Assembly: GCF_022581195.2 (NCBI RefSeq)
Contig: NC_061466.1
Span: forward strand, 3,410,001 to 3,474,000
DNA: 64,000 nucleotides
Direction of reading: 5' to 3'
DNA from: Helicoverpa zea
Taxonomy: Eukaryota; Arthropoda; Insecta; Lepidoptera; Noctuidae
Positions within the stretch are counted from its first letter, which is position 1. Each line of letters begins with the position of its first letter. Position numbers and translations under genes: made by a program. The notes beneath the pieces were generated by a model. That model was not told the origin of the DNA. It saw only the letters and a program-made list of their open reading frames with translations, and did not search any database. Positions 36,601-51,600 of this stretch are shown piece by piece.

Positions 36601-39600
36601 ATGTGGGCTCGCCAACCAGTCGTCAAGAGCAAGGTCATGACGCGAGACGCCGCCCGGTTGCCTGTCGCCGCTTCACATAGCCTCTTTATCGCCTTTGTAA
36701 CATTCCTCACAAGCTTACACCGTTTATGGTTTTACCGACCTTAAGAAGTATTACTTTAATTCGTCTCTGATATCTCAAAGCTGCTTCACATTGCTCCGGT
36801 AAAAAATCTGGAGCAATTATCTTGGAGTACGTATTTTAATAGTGTCGTTCGCTTTACTTGGACGTGATAGAGCTGTTGTCGACTGTAGATTCATCGTTCT
36901 TTTTATTTATCGGCAATTTTTTATTGCCAGAGCTTCTGAAATTTCGCAATCCAATCTAAACACTAGTAGAGTACCACTGCTATGAATCGCCTTCTTTCAT
37001 ACATGCATGCATGAGACATCATCAAACAATGATGTTGCTGATGTCGTCGCGTTAAAAATCCAAAAACATGTGGCTATTAGAAGACAAAATGACAGGTTCT
37101 GGCTTAATTAATCAGAAACATTTAATGGAAATGATTATAAACTGGTGTTGACTTTGCTTTTATTAGTCACCCCATCAATACTTACCTAAATTTATTTACT
37201 GCGTTGCCAATTTTTTGTTTACATAGGAGATATTTACATCTTATGGTACCAAGTCGTAGGAGTATTGCGTGCAGTGTCTACTAAAAATAAAGTCATATAT
37301 CTAGGTAGAGATAATCTATGCAAGCGTAGAGGACGCGTGCATCTGGCATCAAAAGCATAACATTGTATGAATCAGTCGCTCGTCATCCCGTCAGTTCAGT
37401 CTACTGAGAGTTGCTCTATGGCTTGCTCTGTGCATATTTACGCAGTGACTTTAATCGTACCACAACCACAACACAACAATTTTCTTATTTGATTCGGCCA
37501 CATCAATGCCAAACGTGGTAGCACACCGCGTAGGCAGGAGGCACTTAATAACGCGATCATAATAAGCCTGATGTATGCGTGAATACAAACACACACCAGT
37601 AATGGCTGATTTACATTGAGTCAGTAACTGACGTCAGTCCACTGACAAGTCAGTGCTGACCCGGCACTGCCATCGTGTAAATTGATTTGAAGTCAGTACA
37701 GTACTACTGACGAAACACTGACACTACACTGACTTCGTGTAAATAGCACGCGTCAGTTTTCGGCGCCTACACTGACGTCAGTTACTGACTCAATGTAAAT
37801 CAGCCTTAACATCGCTAAGTGTTTATCTGATTGCTTGAAGGTCGATTGTTCATTCAAGAATTTTATTGACTTGTGTCGGCGAAATGTTTCCTTTACTACT
37901 GAAAAGTGGAAACGGGTGGGATGTTTTTGTGTCATGTCGATATCTTTCGATCTTCACCTTGAAGTCACGTGTATCGCTGACTCACGGCTTCGCTCTCGTA
38001 TGCTAGTAAACACAGCTCATCTATTGCGTAGTATCTTGGACTTGGTACAATCATCTCATTTGATACGGATGTTCGCGGTTTATTAAATCCTACAGAATCT
38101 ACTAGTGGTATAGTGGTGACGTCGCATGCTGTTGATGTTGATGAGGGTATTGCTCATCATACTAGACATCTTCCCTATTTATTTAAAAACATCAAAGCCC
38201 TTCAATTATGTAAGTTTTAGTAGTTACCTTGAATATAAATAACCCGTATTTTTATGTTTGTGTACCTTGAATCTCGGCAATTTTCCTGTAAGGTGTGACG
38301 AAGTCGAGTTACGATCAATTATGAAGGTAACGAGGTCTAGTTTTCAATTAGGCGATGTTCGCCGCTGTACGTGGAATTGGGCATCGGCACCGGGATGATT
38401 AATATCCGCCGGGAGAAGGTCGCGGGCGCCGGCCCGAGCTCGTGACGTCACCTCCGCAAGCGCTCCACTTCCGCTCGCCATACGTGGACTTCATTATAAG
38501 GCTATCAGTGCACGCTTCACATTCACCAAGCATTACCTAGTGTTATGTGATCTAACACGTGCACTTAATACATGCATAGTCTCTCATTGTTTTGAAATAT
38601 TTTGGATTAATCTTTCCATATAATTAGATATCTAAATCCGCTTAAAATATTTTACCTGTTAAAAATGTTTGATATCAAACTATTTTTGCATAAAAAATAA
38701 AAGGATTAAGTTGAATAAAGACTATTTCATGTAACAAACATCTCGTTATCATCATATTATCTCGTATCATATATTACTGGGAACTCTGTCGTACTATTGA
38801 CATATTGGCCCACGATAAAATATAAACCGACGCAGATTATTATTACGCAACTGATAAAAAAGATTACAAAAAATATGAATAAAATGGTAGGTGTGCCTGA
38901 ACGATTTCCATTGAAATCTGAAGATGGAAAATATTCGTCAAAGCATTCCTACAATTGCAAAATTTCTTTGAGGATTTTGTTCGAAACATCTACGAATATC
39001 TTTATACTTCAAAATTTTACTCGAATAGTGAATCTGCTTCAGTAACGAAATGTCTTAATTATGTCACCCAATAGTAAAGAAAAACGACAGTATATATACC
39101 TACCTTAGTTAGACAGAGATGAAATAACAGACCGAGAAATAATTGTGCAATCTAGAAAAATCTGTTTGATGTACTGTCTTTATCTAAACATTTATCTGAA
39201 AAATAGTTTGTTCAAAATCTGATAATCTTTGCTAATACACTAAGTATTGCTCTTATCAGCTAAATCTGAAAAACTGCTCCATTTTGGCAACAACTAACGA
39301 ATCCCCAGTCCAACTGCAAACGTACATGGCTTTTGAGAGCGGCTGTTTATCTCGAGATCTCTCCACACAATAGGATATGGACCACTGAGACAATAGGATT
39401 GCCCCATTTATCGAGTGCAGTTTGTTCCCGGATGGCATGCGCTTTTCATCGCTCGACCGGTATAATGAGATCGGCGTGTATTCATCTTTATACTTACGCG
39501 AGCGAGCTGGTTCATTGTACCGGGCCATGCTAACGAGCGCTGAGAGCACGTCTCACACCCCTCGCCATCTACTTGTTCATATCACTGTGTCGTTTTATTA

Positions 39601-42600
39601 ATAAACATATTGTCATTTTCCCATGCAACTTTGATAATCATGTCGAGATTTTGAACCCTATGATGTTTAATCTAATTTCCTTTACCAAACCATTTCAAGT
39701 TTATGTACAACGAAACTCAGAAGCACACTTTCAATAAAGCTTCTCCATAGGTATAATTAGAAGCTTAGTTGACGGATTATTTGACTTTCTTGTTATCCAC
39801 CAGCTACATCTGAATGTCCATTGTAATTAATTCAGTTTCTTAATATACTAGTAGTAGGCTAACCCGGTATGATGTCGTGGGTTGGAATGGTTTTGTTCTA
39901 TCGATCATAAAATATTGTTTTGCATTCCGAATGCGTTGTTCAAATCAAATATTTGCGGAAGTCAAACCAACTCTCTTCCGGCGTTTGCATGACAATGGAT
40001 GTCATGTTTGATCGAAATTCAATCAATGGAAATAACATACGTAAACGGGTCTTCCAAGATTCTAACGGTTTTTGCACTATTTGGATTCATCACATTGTGT
40101 ATTGATAGACTACGACAAAAAATATCAAGGCCACACCTGGCTAATGTCGAATAGAGAGCAACAGCTGTCCTTGGGTCGCCGTCGCCACCAGGGTTTTTTT
40201 CTTTTTCGTTGCATGGGATACATCTGTCAAGTATTACATAACTTTGTGCTATTTGCAGTAAACTTAAATTTATTTTAAAATCACACCTTAACACTAATTG
40301 TTAATTCAAGAGTTGATCCCTTTTCATAACGTTGGTTAACACATCATGTTGCGGCATAAAGCCGTGTGAATTGCACGATATAGGGGTAGGTGTGCGGTCG
40401 ATGTTACGTCAGTCGTGTCAAATTGGTTTATAACCGATGGTTCCTGTCGCGAGCCTGGTTTGTATGTTACACTCCAACGAACTTTACCGTATTTGTTGTC
40501 GGCGCCCCCGGTGCCGGTCGTCAGCGTCGCACTGCAAAATGGGGACGCCATTCCTGACCTACATCACAACGGGGTTGTCTGGGACATCGCCAACTCCCAT
40601 CCCTGCAACATAATGCTTCAACAAATAGGACATGCACTGAAAATATCTTGTTTTCGAAATTGCAGCGATTGCTTTACTAAATCCGCATCGGTTGGGGAAA
40701 CTAGGTCAGAAGCCATAGATTTTAATAAAAAAAAGAATGATTAAGCTACTTCATGGATTTTCTTTCAACATGGTTTCGAATTTAGGGCGACATGACTTAC
40801 CTTTGTTATTCCTTTCCAATGATTAAACTATGGGTATCTGAAAGAAGAGCAGGACTAACTTAGTTGGGACGTATAAATGTAAAAGTAAAGGACAATGGGC
40901 ACAAATATATGGGACCTGGTATACCCCACCAATAGGAATGTCATATATATCATTGGATAGGCCTTTTTATGTAGGACAAGATTTACTATGACAGCTTTGC
41001 TGAAATGTTTGTCCGTTCTGAGATATAGATCAAAAACTGTGCTAAAGTTAGAACTAAGTAATCTATTGATACCTCAAGTTTTTAAAGGAAAATCTAAGTA
41101 CTAATAACTTTAAGTCTTGTAAGTACTACTGTGCCCGTTAGGATCCATAATTGTTACTATTATGTAGCATTTCAACCTTTTATTGTACCAACTGGATGTT
41201 GGGCGTAGTGAGAAACCGCACCAATAGGAAAGTCATACATATCATTGGATAGGTCTTTTTAACTGGTACAACATTTACTATGACAGCTTTGTTCTATTGT
41301 TTGTCCGTTCTGAGATATAGATAACAAACAATCTTAAAACTGATGCTAATCAATACTGTAATCTGATTTTCTTTCATATACAAGACTTACACTTAGTAGT
41401 TCTTAGATTTTCCTTTAAAAACTTGAGTTATCAATAGATTACTTAGTTCTAACTTTTGCACAGTTTTTGATCTATATCTCAGAACGGACAAACGTTTCAG
41501 CAAAGCTGTCATAGTAAATATTGTTCTACATAAAAAGGCCTATCCAATGATATATATGACATTGCTATTGGTTGGGTATACCAATCTGCCCATTGTCCTT
41601 TGATTTATTATTATTGGACAGCACTTATAAACCTTTTGAAAATTAAATTCGACCTACATTATTACGAGGCTTATCGCCATAAATAAGTATCCTTTGTGGC
41701 AATCGCTAACATTGGTATTATGAAGAGTTTGTCCGACGAGGCGCTTTATCGATCCCAATGTGTCGTTAGCCATACTTATTCGAAGAGGTTTGAGAGTGCG
41801 ATACCTGCTGTCTTTTGTATTTTCGAGGACGCCCATGACCTCTCTCTAGTGCTCTGTGTTATCTTTGGAGGCAAAGTTACCAAATGTTTTACCAAAGGAC
41901 TCTGGGATAATATCTCTCCTGGGTGATTTTAGTCCCAGGTTTTATTTTTTATTTTTGTGGAATCGCCTGGGTGATCAACGTGCAATAATCCTTACCAAGG
42001 AAATAGTCAATAGTTTTGTGAATTAATCTCAACACAGCATCCAATAAAATGTTAATGGTGATGCAATGGAAGCTATTTAAAGTATTTGCGCAAAAGCGTT
42101 TTGAATGCAAATGTGAAACGCGTCGAATGTCGATAAAGTTTATTCTCTGATGGTCGTTATGACGTATTATGGCACGGCATTGTTGTGAAAACAGTTTATT
42201 TAGACTTCAAAAGCATAATCACTTATTTGGTGACGTGAACGACAATTATTATGGTCGTGTGTGTAACAAGATAAGCCATACCTGTTCTCATTTCTAATAC
42301 ATAAACATGTATCTTTGAAATATTATCCTGAATAAATATAATACTCAAAATCTGAAACAACTTTATTATTCAGATACAAACTTTGTGAATAATTTCTACA
42401 GTGTATATAGATAACATGCCCCTGTAACGTGAAACAAGGCTGTTATTTATTACTTTCAATATTTGTGTTTTAAATTCTAATTAAGTTACTAAGACTATCA
42501 CAGTACATATAATATTATCTATACATATAATAATATTTAAATAAGCACTGAGCACTAGGTACGTGGTTCATCCCTTATATAAGTTTAGCGAACTTGGGTA

Positions 42601-45600
42601 ATATTATTAATCACTGAAATATAACGAGGAGACGAATTCGATTAGGAAGCAATTTATTATGGCGGGTATGGGCTCAATAGAAGTTATTACGAGGATCTAT
42701 ATGAATTACGAGCTACTTACTATAACAAGGTTATTTGCGCTACCAGATTAGGCGTATTGATTTCGTATTGGAAAATTTGATAGATTTTCATCATTATTGT
42801 TATCGTAATGAAGTGTTGTAGTGTAAATAATAAATGTATATTATGCATGCAGAACAGATATTTGGTGTATAATCGCATAGGTTTCGCGCTCTGTCGTGCG
42901 TGGCGTGAATGCGCGATGTTCACGCATGTTTGTCGTTGACTGTGATAAGGGATTATTTATGCATCGGGGACAGGCTCAGCCGGCGCGGGCGCTCGCTGCG
43001 GTGCATCACCGCCGTAGCGATACGCTTCACTGCCTATCACACGATATCATTCACTCTTATGTCACTTTTCCTTGTGCTCGATATGGGTGTGCCTCAACAT
43101 GCCGCTTTATTGTATGCAAATTAACTATAAACTATTTAGTATAAACTTACTCGAAATCCTATTGGATATAATGCGTAAATATCTCTTTGATTTGAAATGT
43201 AGATAGTAAAAAGTATTTTTGCTTATATGTTAACCACTGACGAAATCAATAAAATGAAGGTGACTAGAGTGAAAACTACAGTTTATTTCATGAAATGATT
43301 ACTCAGAACCTTCGTGCAATCAGTTCCAACAACTAATTTAATTTAATGTTATTGATAAAACTCGTTTTCTCGGAAAAAGGCAATAACGTTAAGCTTGATA
43401 CAATTTCCTTCATGTCTAGTTAATCCCTGAAGGTTATTTTTAGCAATAGAGATGTTTCACAGAATTTATAGCGACGATGAGATTATACAGCGGTGGCATT
43501 TATGTACAAAGGTCAAACGTGGACGCAGGTAGATACTATGTGCATTGTGTATGAAACCAACGATGTATGTGGGTATAGGAAATTGAGTAATATTCGCTCG
43601 GCTAGACGAGCCACCGCCGATGAAAATAATAACACTTTAAAGGTCACTGAGCATTTGCCACCTTCGTATACATGTAAAACAAATTCTGTTAGCGGCAATT
43701 GGCTTTCGATAGGATCTTTTCCGAGGACGTAGTGATGATAATGTAGTATGTATGTACAATGAGAAGGAAGGGTTTGACCACATTACCAGGCAAATCGAAA
43801 GTAAAGAACCAATTGGTCGTAAAAGAAAATGAAAATCCTTATCCTAGAGAGCATTTTGATCCTATGAATTGGATGAGCGGTCTTGTCTTGTCAAGTTTAT
43901 CATTAGACCTAAGCGTTTACGGGATCATAAGATCTTAGACATGTTTTACAACGGAAACCGAAATACACCTATCTTTGCATAGTTATAAAGTAGTGTAAAG
44001 ATGATCAGTGTTATTTATGTCTGGCGCGCTGCCAGCGACTTCCGACGTCGCAGCGACACCGGGTTGTTTGCGAAATCGTTCCATCAATTCTGACGAAACG
44101 TCGTTGACACAATGTCGCTGCCAATGTTCTCAACATTTTATACGCCGATCAAACTTCGCCGCACATCCTGTATGAACTTCCTACTGTCACGGTCTTGGTT
44201 TCTATAGAAAAAACTACTTTCAAGGTAATTTCGATGATTTCACTTTGCCATTGTCTTTTAGAACCACTGCTATTGATGGGCTTAATAGGAAAATCAACCA
44301 CTTAATGGCTAAAACAAAACAGCCACTGAATATAATATTAATAGCTTGTGTTTATAACTGTTGGGATGTGAGTTCCACCCGAGACGTTTCTCATTTACAG
44401 CCTGAATACGGTCCATTTTCTTCACTGAAATGGAAGGCGTCTCCTTTGAACCTTTGATGCTTTTGAAACGGTTCGACGCTATGTACTAAGTACATGACAC
44501 TGCTCTAAGGTAAAAGCACTTAGAAAGGACAGCAAACGCTTTGATTGGCGACACTTTGTCCTTTGGCTAACTTTAGAGTGCTTGAGCAATAAAATGTTGT
44601 TTGCAATTTCACTTCACATGTGTGAATTTCAGTTATTAAATCACAAGAAGAAAATTTCTACAAGCAAGCTTTCTAATTGTACCTAATGATTTCTCGGAGA
44701 ACATTGCATGACTTCATTTAAGAAATATTACCACTCGTACATTCCATGAATGTTAAACGGAAGCTATTCTAGGGAATGCGAGTAGCCAGGAAAAACATTC
44801 ATACTTATAGAGCAGCTGTGAGTCTGTGCCGGCCCGTCTGAATGTAGGCAGTTAAAGTGCAACCCTTTTGTGATTGCGAGAGCTCTCCCTTTCACTCTCA
44901 CTGACATATCCCTGTGCCCACACCTGGCTCACACGGCACTCATTTGTGATTGCCGCTCTTCAAGCTAAAATACCCCTGTACATCATCGTGTTTTCGCTAT
45001 TAATTCAAAACCGGGTCACCACAAGGGTTGATTAAAACCCCTTGTATTTTTTCAACTTATTTGTACGTAGCATCAATATTAATGAATTGACTTGAATGTG
45101 AGAGACATATTATTACGTATTCATTGTTGGTTTATCAGCTGAATGGATTATGTTTTACGTACAATTTAAAATGAAACTTTAATGTGCTTTATAATATTAT
45201 GTGGAAAATTTGGCCAAAAATCTTATTTGCAAAGCCTTTGTTTGAGTTTAACAAGCGTACATTACCAAGAAAGTACTTATAAATCATGTAGGTATAGAGA
45301 AATTAAAGTGCAATTTCGTAATAATCGCATATTATAGCAAATTAATGCATTCTGGGTAAGAGAGATCTCAAGTAGTCGATTGCCGTTACTCCAAGACCTC
45401 TTGACTGTTTGCTAACAAACTTCAAGCACATGTAGTGAATTATCACATCATCATCATCATCATCTCAGCCATAGGACGTCCACTGCTGAACATAGGCCTC
45501 CCCCTTAGATCTCCACAGATACCTGTTGGAGGCGACCTGCATCCAGCGTCTTCCGGCGACCTTCACAAGGTCGTCTGTCCACCTTGCTGGTGGACGTCCT

Positions 45601-48600
45601 ACGCTGCGCTTGCTAGTCCGTGGTCTCCACTCAAGCATTTTTCGACCCCATCGGCCATCCGCTCTGCGAGCAATATGGCCTGCCCATTGCCACTTCAACT
45701 TGCTAATCCGGTGGGCTATATCGGTGACTTTAGTTCGTCTACGGATCTCCTCATTTCGGATTCGAGCACGTAGAGAAACCCCGAGCATAGCCATCTCCAT
45801 AGTTCGTTGAGCGACTTTGAGCTTTGAGATGAGGCCGATAGTGAGAATTAGTAGTTAGTAGTCAGTGTTAGTAGTGAATTATACTATAATTTTATCTACT
45901 TGGTTTATATTATTCAATCCGTTAAACTTCTTTTGCACTATTATAACAGTTTTAATCAAGAAGTCACATTTTAACTACTTCAGTTTATTACAGAGAACAC
46001 GTGCTATGAAGATGATTCACGATAGTTAATTGTATATTAATACACAATACAGAATTTATGAGTAAACCAAGTTAGTCACAATACACACAAAAGGTAGTAG
46101 AGTTAGCGGTTTGTACACGCAGTGTAGTCTCAGGGCGTCAACTGCTTTTGGCGTAGTCTCAAAGCGGAGGTTTATCTTGCCCCGTCCACGCGACCCGCGA
46201 GTCGCGACCTACTTCCTACAATACCTTAGCCGGGCTGACAAGCCATTGTTGAACTTTACACCGGGGTGCCGAGCTGCCTTCATAAATTCGGTTGCCTTAC
46301 CACTCCGCCAAATAAAGGATCCAGTCTAGACAGGGGATTACCAATTCTGAAGTAGTTTGGAAATATTCGATTGCTTGTCATTATTTGGATAGGATATAAG
46401 ACCCCTGATCGAGCGACTTTAGGGTAAGCTTTAAAACTTTATGACTTGCGTCGGTCCCAGTAGCAAATTATTGTGAAAAGGCCATTATTGGCAAAATCAT
46501 GTTGGACAGCAAAATGGTACGTTAGAGCATTATAAAGCATCGCATTAGCGTTAGAACCATTAGCTAGGAATTGAAATGATGGATGATGTTCCGCGGATCT
46601 CGGTTTGCGACTGGTCTACATTTAAAAAGGGAAGTGTCATGTGCACGTTTCCATATACGTGTGCACCAGTAAGAGGCGAACATCTACTCTTTTTGTACTT
46701 TTCCTAGGAAGTATCTTATATGAAATGAGTTCTTAATTGAAAAACATTGCAGTCTCAAAGTGCGAACGTTTTTAATTGGTATATTTGAGTCTATCAATAA
46801 TGAGTGGTATTTCATTCCAATCCCTACTACTAAATCAAGTGAGGTGAGTTGATAAACAATCGATTTATGTTGTTTATTGCTACAGTTGTGGATAGTCGTC
46901 TAGGACCCCCTGTCTGGAGACTTGAACCTTCTACTGACGTCAGAGTCGACGTAGGGCCGTCTAGACTATAAATACTATGAGGAAGGCCCCGGACAATGCA
47001 CTTGGTCTATCCAAAATATCTATATAGACTTCAGAGGTTTGGTTTAGTCGTAATGATACCATAATTATTCATATAAAATTTTTAATGCAAAAATAACAGT
47101 ATATACTAGTTTGGTGTTTGAGCTTAAATGTAAGTACGGATTCGTTGAGAAGCCACTGGAATCGGTGCCAGGTATACGATTTCATGACATGAAGGGAGCC
47201 AAAAACCGAGGGGCAATGACCTCTCACCCTTAGTTTTCTTAGCGTCCATAACCGTGCCTGTGCATTACGCCTCCTCCCCACGTTACGTTTCAAATGTTTC
47301 GACCTTTACGTATTTATTATTTCTGAGTAACTTAACACTGCCTATATAATTTACCTGGAAATAATACCTAGATCGAAGTTACGTTACCTATATTGTATTT
47401 ACGACATACAGTTTACTCAAGCGTTAAGGAGTATAAAAGAAACGGAAGACAATCCCTCTTATTATAAAACGCGGTATCAAATAAGTATCGGCTTTTGTAC
47501 TACCTTTAATCCACCTTTAAGTACGACCTTGAAAAAACGTTATTACAAAACGCAGTTTATCGCAAGTCCTATTACTATCTGTAGTACAAAAGATAAACCA
47601 TCGAGCCCCCTAGTTTAACTGCAGTACTTAGTCGACAAACGTCAAATTCCGACATTATTTACTTTTGAGGTTATTTGTTTTGTGATGAAAAAAACGAAAG
47701 TGGATATAAATATGTGTGATTTGGAATACTTGGATGTGTTAGAATACTATTGAGAGTGTCCGGGGACCCAACAGAATGCGTCATCGACAAAATCTCTTCA
47801 AATTACCTGACGACAATTTTCGATATAAATATCGATTTACGTTTTTCGAAATAATAGTCAATTGAATGCATGATGATAATCCAGGATGATCCTATGATGC
47901 TCAACTGGGCTCGCTATAAAGTAAGTAGCCTTTACAGTGCAAGTAGGTTGCCAAAACATCCTAATTAATTGTATAAGAGTCAAAGTTTTTATTATGGATG
48001 TTTGTTTATGTTCCACGCATAAACTACCACATAGATTTTGATGAAACTCTGAAAATATATCAGATTATCATACAGTCTATTGTTTATTTACAGATTCAAG
48101 ACTATTTTGGCGTTTTGCACGCCGTATCTCTGCAATATGCAATGTTTGTAAAAGACTGGAAGCTTGCTAAAATGTAGAAAAATGCCTAGATGAGAAAGGG
48201 AACAAGATTGTGTCCAACATGTATCAGTGCATTTGACTGTATAAATAGACATCGGAATAAAATATAATTTTCTACTTTTATGTTGTTTCAAATGTTTCAT
48301 TTTCTTTTGGTAATTTAATGCACACGATATTCTGTGTGTAAGTTATTGTGCACTTAATTTTGAAGAGGTTCTAATTAGATGCACAACGTCTTATTTAATC
48401 ATTTAAATCGGGATGAAAATAATCCAAATTATTTCTAACCTAAAAACAAAACATAACTCGGAAACGCGCGCTGACGTTCCGTTATACGCGCAAACTCGAT
48501 AGTTGTTTAAAAGAGAATAATTGGATCATATGTATATCGTTAAAAGATACTAGAAATATAAAATTACCTTTAAATAATAAAAAGTAATATTTTCAACTGC

Positions 48601-51600
48601 AGATATATTTTTTTTATTATCATAGTTATTTATTTTTCATCAAAATAGACTTAACAAAATAATGTAAAAAGGAACTGCGCATAGAATTCGGAACGATTGA
48701 ACGAATGATTTAAATATTTGTTGCTTATAATCTGTGGATATTATTTGAACCATAGACAAATCGAAGTACTAAACAGTCTTCTCTTAGTCTACGTTTTGTA
48801 ATAAGGATGTGAAGACTATCGTAAGTACCGTAACAAACCAAGACGTCTTCAGTCGGGTTTAAACCACTACTTGCGGCAGTTTTTATAATAAGAGGGAATG
48901 AGTCGTTTGCTATAAGCTGGTAGGTGCGGTGGCACGTATACCTTTATACAAGGTAGATATGGAGACATCTGAAAAGTTTGTTACTTTTCTCAGCGAAAGT
49001 CGTAAAATATATTGGAAGATGAATTGTGGCCCCCAAATGGGTTGTATATGTTCGTGGGTTTTATGATATATACGAAAATGTACCAAAACGAGCCCAACCT
49101 CGCTTGCAAATTGCCATATTCTACCTGACCGTCCGGACCTACAAATTGGCTCACGTAATGATAACAATCAACAAAACACTCACGATTTTCCTATTTTCTC
49201 GCTAAGGACTTTCCGTCGTAAACGGTGACCTTTTTTCGACGGCTCTGGCCAATCCTGGTGGCCTGCGGAAAAACAGATGTTTTCGTTACAGTTTGTTAAC
49301 TGACAAAGTTTTAAGAAAATGAAAGTATTTTCGGCTGACTTTGTTAAGATCTGCCTATTTATACAACTTAACAACTTAGCATAGAGTATTGTTCGTTTCC
49401 AGGAAAATGGAAAATATTTTCATTTTAGTTTCTAAGTGTTAAGTAGCGTCGAAATAATTTCAGATGACTGATTATTTATTAATATAATTATAATGCTAAT
49501 GGAGAGTTAGAGTGACGTAGATTTTATGGTTCAGTTGAGATTTTTGTGCCTTGCCTTTACAGTAGACCTCATTTTACCCTCAAGCGCCTACGGATAGCTC
49601 GAATCCTGAATATTCATTAGGCTAGCTTCCATTCCGGTTGGATTTATTATCAAGTTTGTCACTTCTCGGTAGAGATTCTTAAGAGAAATCGATTCAAGAT
49701 TGACTCCAATCTCTAACATATTCCAAGTGATAAATTAGTGGACCGACCTTTGTTGACTTCTGCCCTACTTCATTGGTTTTTAGTCTAATTCACTTTTACG
49801 GTTTTAAATAGTATTCTATTTTCGTAGTAGTTTATTATTGCTCTTGCAATTGCCTAAATATACCTAGGAACGTGTGGGATTACGTCACGGTGCTGTGTCG
49901 AGTCTGGACAGCGTCGTTTTGGCTCGTACGACGTAATGCTCACGAGAACGGCGTGCATTGATAATATTGCATTGATAATATATGAATACTTGCATTGATA
50001 ATATTCTAAGTAATATTCCTGACGCAGTTGGAAAAACACACAATCTTTGCCTATCGGATCATAACACAGCTCAAGTTATCGAATTTAAGTATCTAAAAAA
50101 GAACTTTACTATAGTTCGGCCATTCAGAGAATGCGTTCCTGACACGTCGCGATTGAACTGACGACGTAACTTTGCAATGGCGTTGCAGTTACGATAAAAA
50201 TATTTTTGCTGGTTGTTTACCGTTTTAACAATTGAGGAGCATTAAAACAACATTATTATATCAATAATCAATGAATGTTATTACGTCGTCAGTTCAATCG
50301 CGACGTGTCAGGAACGCATTCTCTGAATGGCCGAACTATAGTCATTACTTCGTTAATAAACATGATCTTAGCAAAGAAAACATTAATAAATTTATAGACT
50401 GTATAGGCAGCATATCCTTCTCCGAAGTCTATGACTCCCCGCTTGCTAACGATGCTTTTAATAGTTTCCATGACTTATTAACATTATTCTACAAGTTATG
50501 CTTTCCAGTCATGAAAATTAAGGTAAATCGTAAAACGTCTAAGCTGAAATGGATCACGAAAGGACTTAAGATAAGTTCTAAAACAAAAAGGTTGTTAAGA
50601 TACAAGTATTACAACAATAGATCGGATGAAAATAAAGAAAGCTTTAAAAAGTACTCAAATATTTTAAAAAAACCGGCCAAGTGCGAGTCGGACTCGTGCA
50701 CGAAGGGTTCCGTAAATTACAGTTAAATCAACCTATCTCAAAAACTATAAGAGATACTTTGATCAAACCAAAAATCGTTGAAAGAGTTAATTAGCATGCA
50801 TCACCTCTATTTTTTTTAGAATTTTATACCCCGTAGTTATAAAAATAGAGGGGGGGGGACATACTTTTTACGACTTTGAGAGCTGATATCTCAAAAACCG
50901 TTCACTTTAAGAAAAATGTTTTTTAGAAAACTTTATATCATTTTAAAAGACCTTTCCATTGATACCCCACACGGGTATGTACATCGAAAAAAAAAATTTC
51001 ATCCCTCAGTTACATGTATGGGGGGCCCCACCCCCAATTCTTTTTTTTACTATTTAGTGTCATATTTTTGTAGCGGTTCATACAACACATATTCCCATCA
51101 AATTTCATCACTGTAGTACTTATAGTTTCCGAGTAAATCGGCTGTGACAGACGGACAGACGGACAGACGGACAGACGGACATGACGAAACTATAAGGGTT
51201 CCGTTTTTGCCATTTTGGCTACGGAACCCTAAAAAGTGTATTAATAATTTACAGTCTTCATGTAATCAAAAACATATCACTAACTCTAACAATAAAGGTA
51301 AAGCGACGTGGGATGTAGTAAAACGCACTATGGGTAACGAAACTTCAAAGGAATACATTGAAGGGCTTACTGACGACAATAATATTCTAAGTACGTCTGG
51401 CTCGGATATTGCTAACATATTTAATAATTTCTTTATAGACACTGTTGAAAATAATATTACCTCGAAACATAATGATACCCAGAATATTAACACTAATGAT
51501 CGAAGCATTTTTCTTGAACCAACTATAATGCCATAGAAATTAACAGTACAATAAAATCTTTGAAAAATACAAAATCTTCAGGTTACGACAATATTACTAC

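Noticed and set aside
45465..45800. 111-codon minus-strand frame that could be taken for a host gene
   Set aside because: It is the C-terminal tail of an RTE reverse transcriptase within a truncated copy flanked by a 12-bp duplication.
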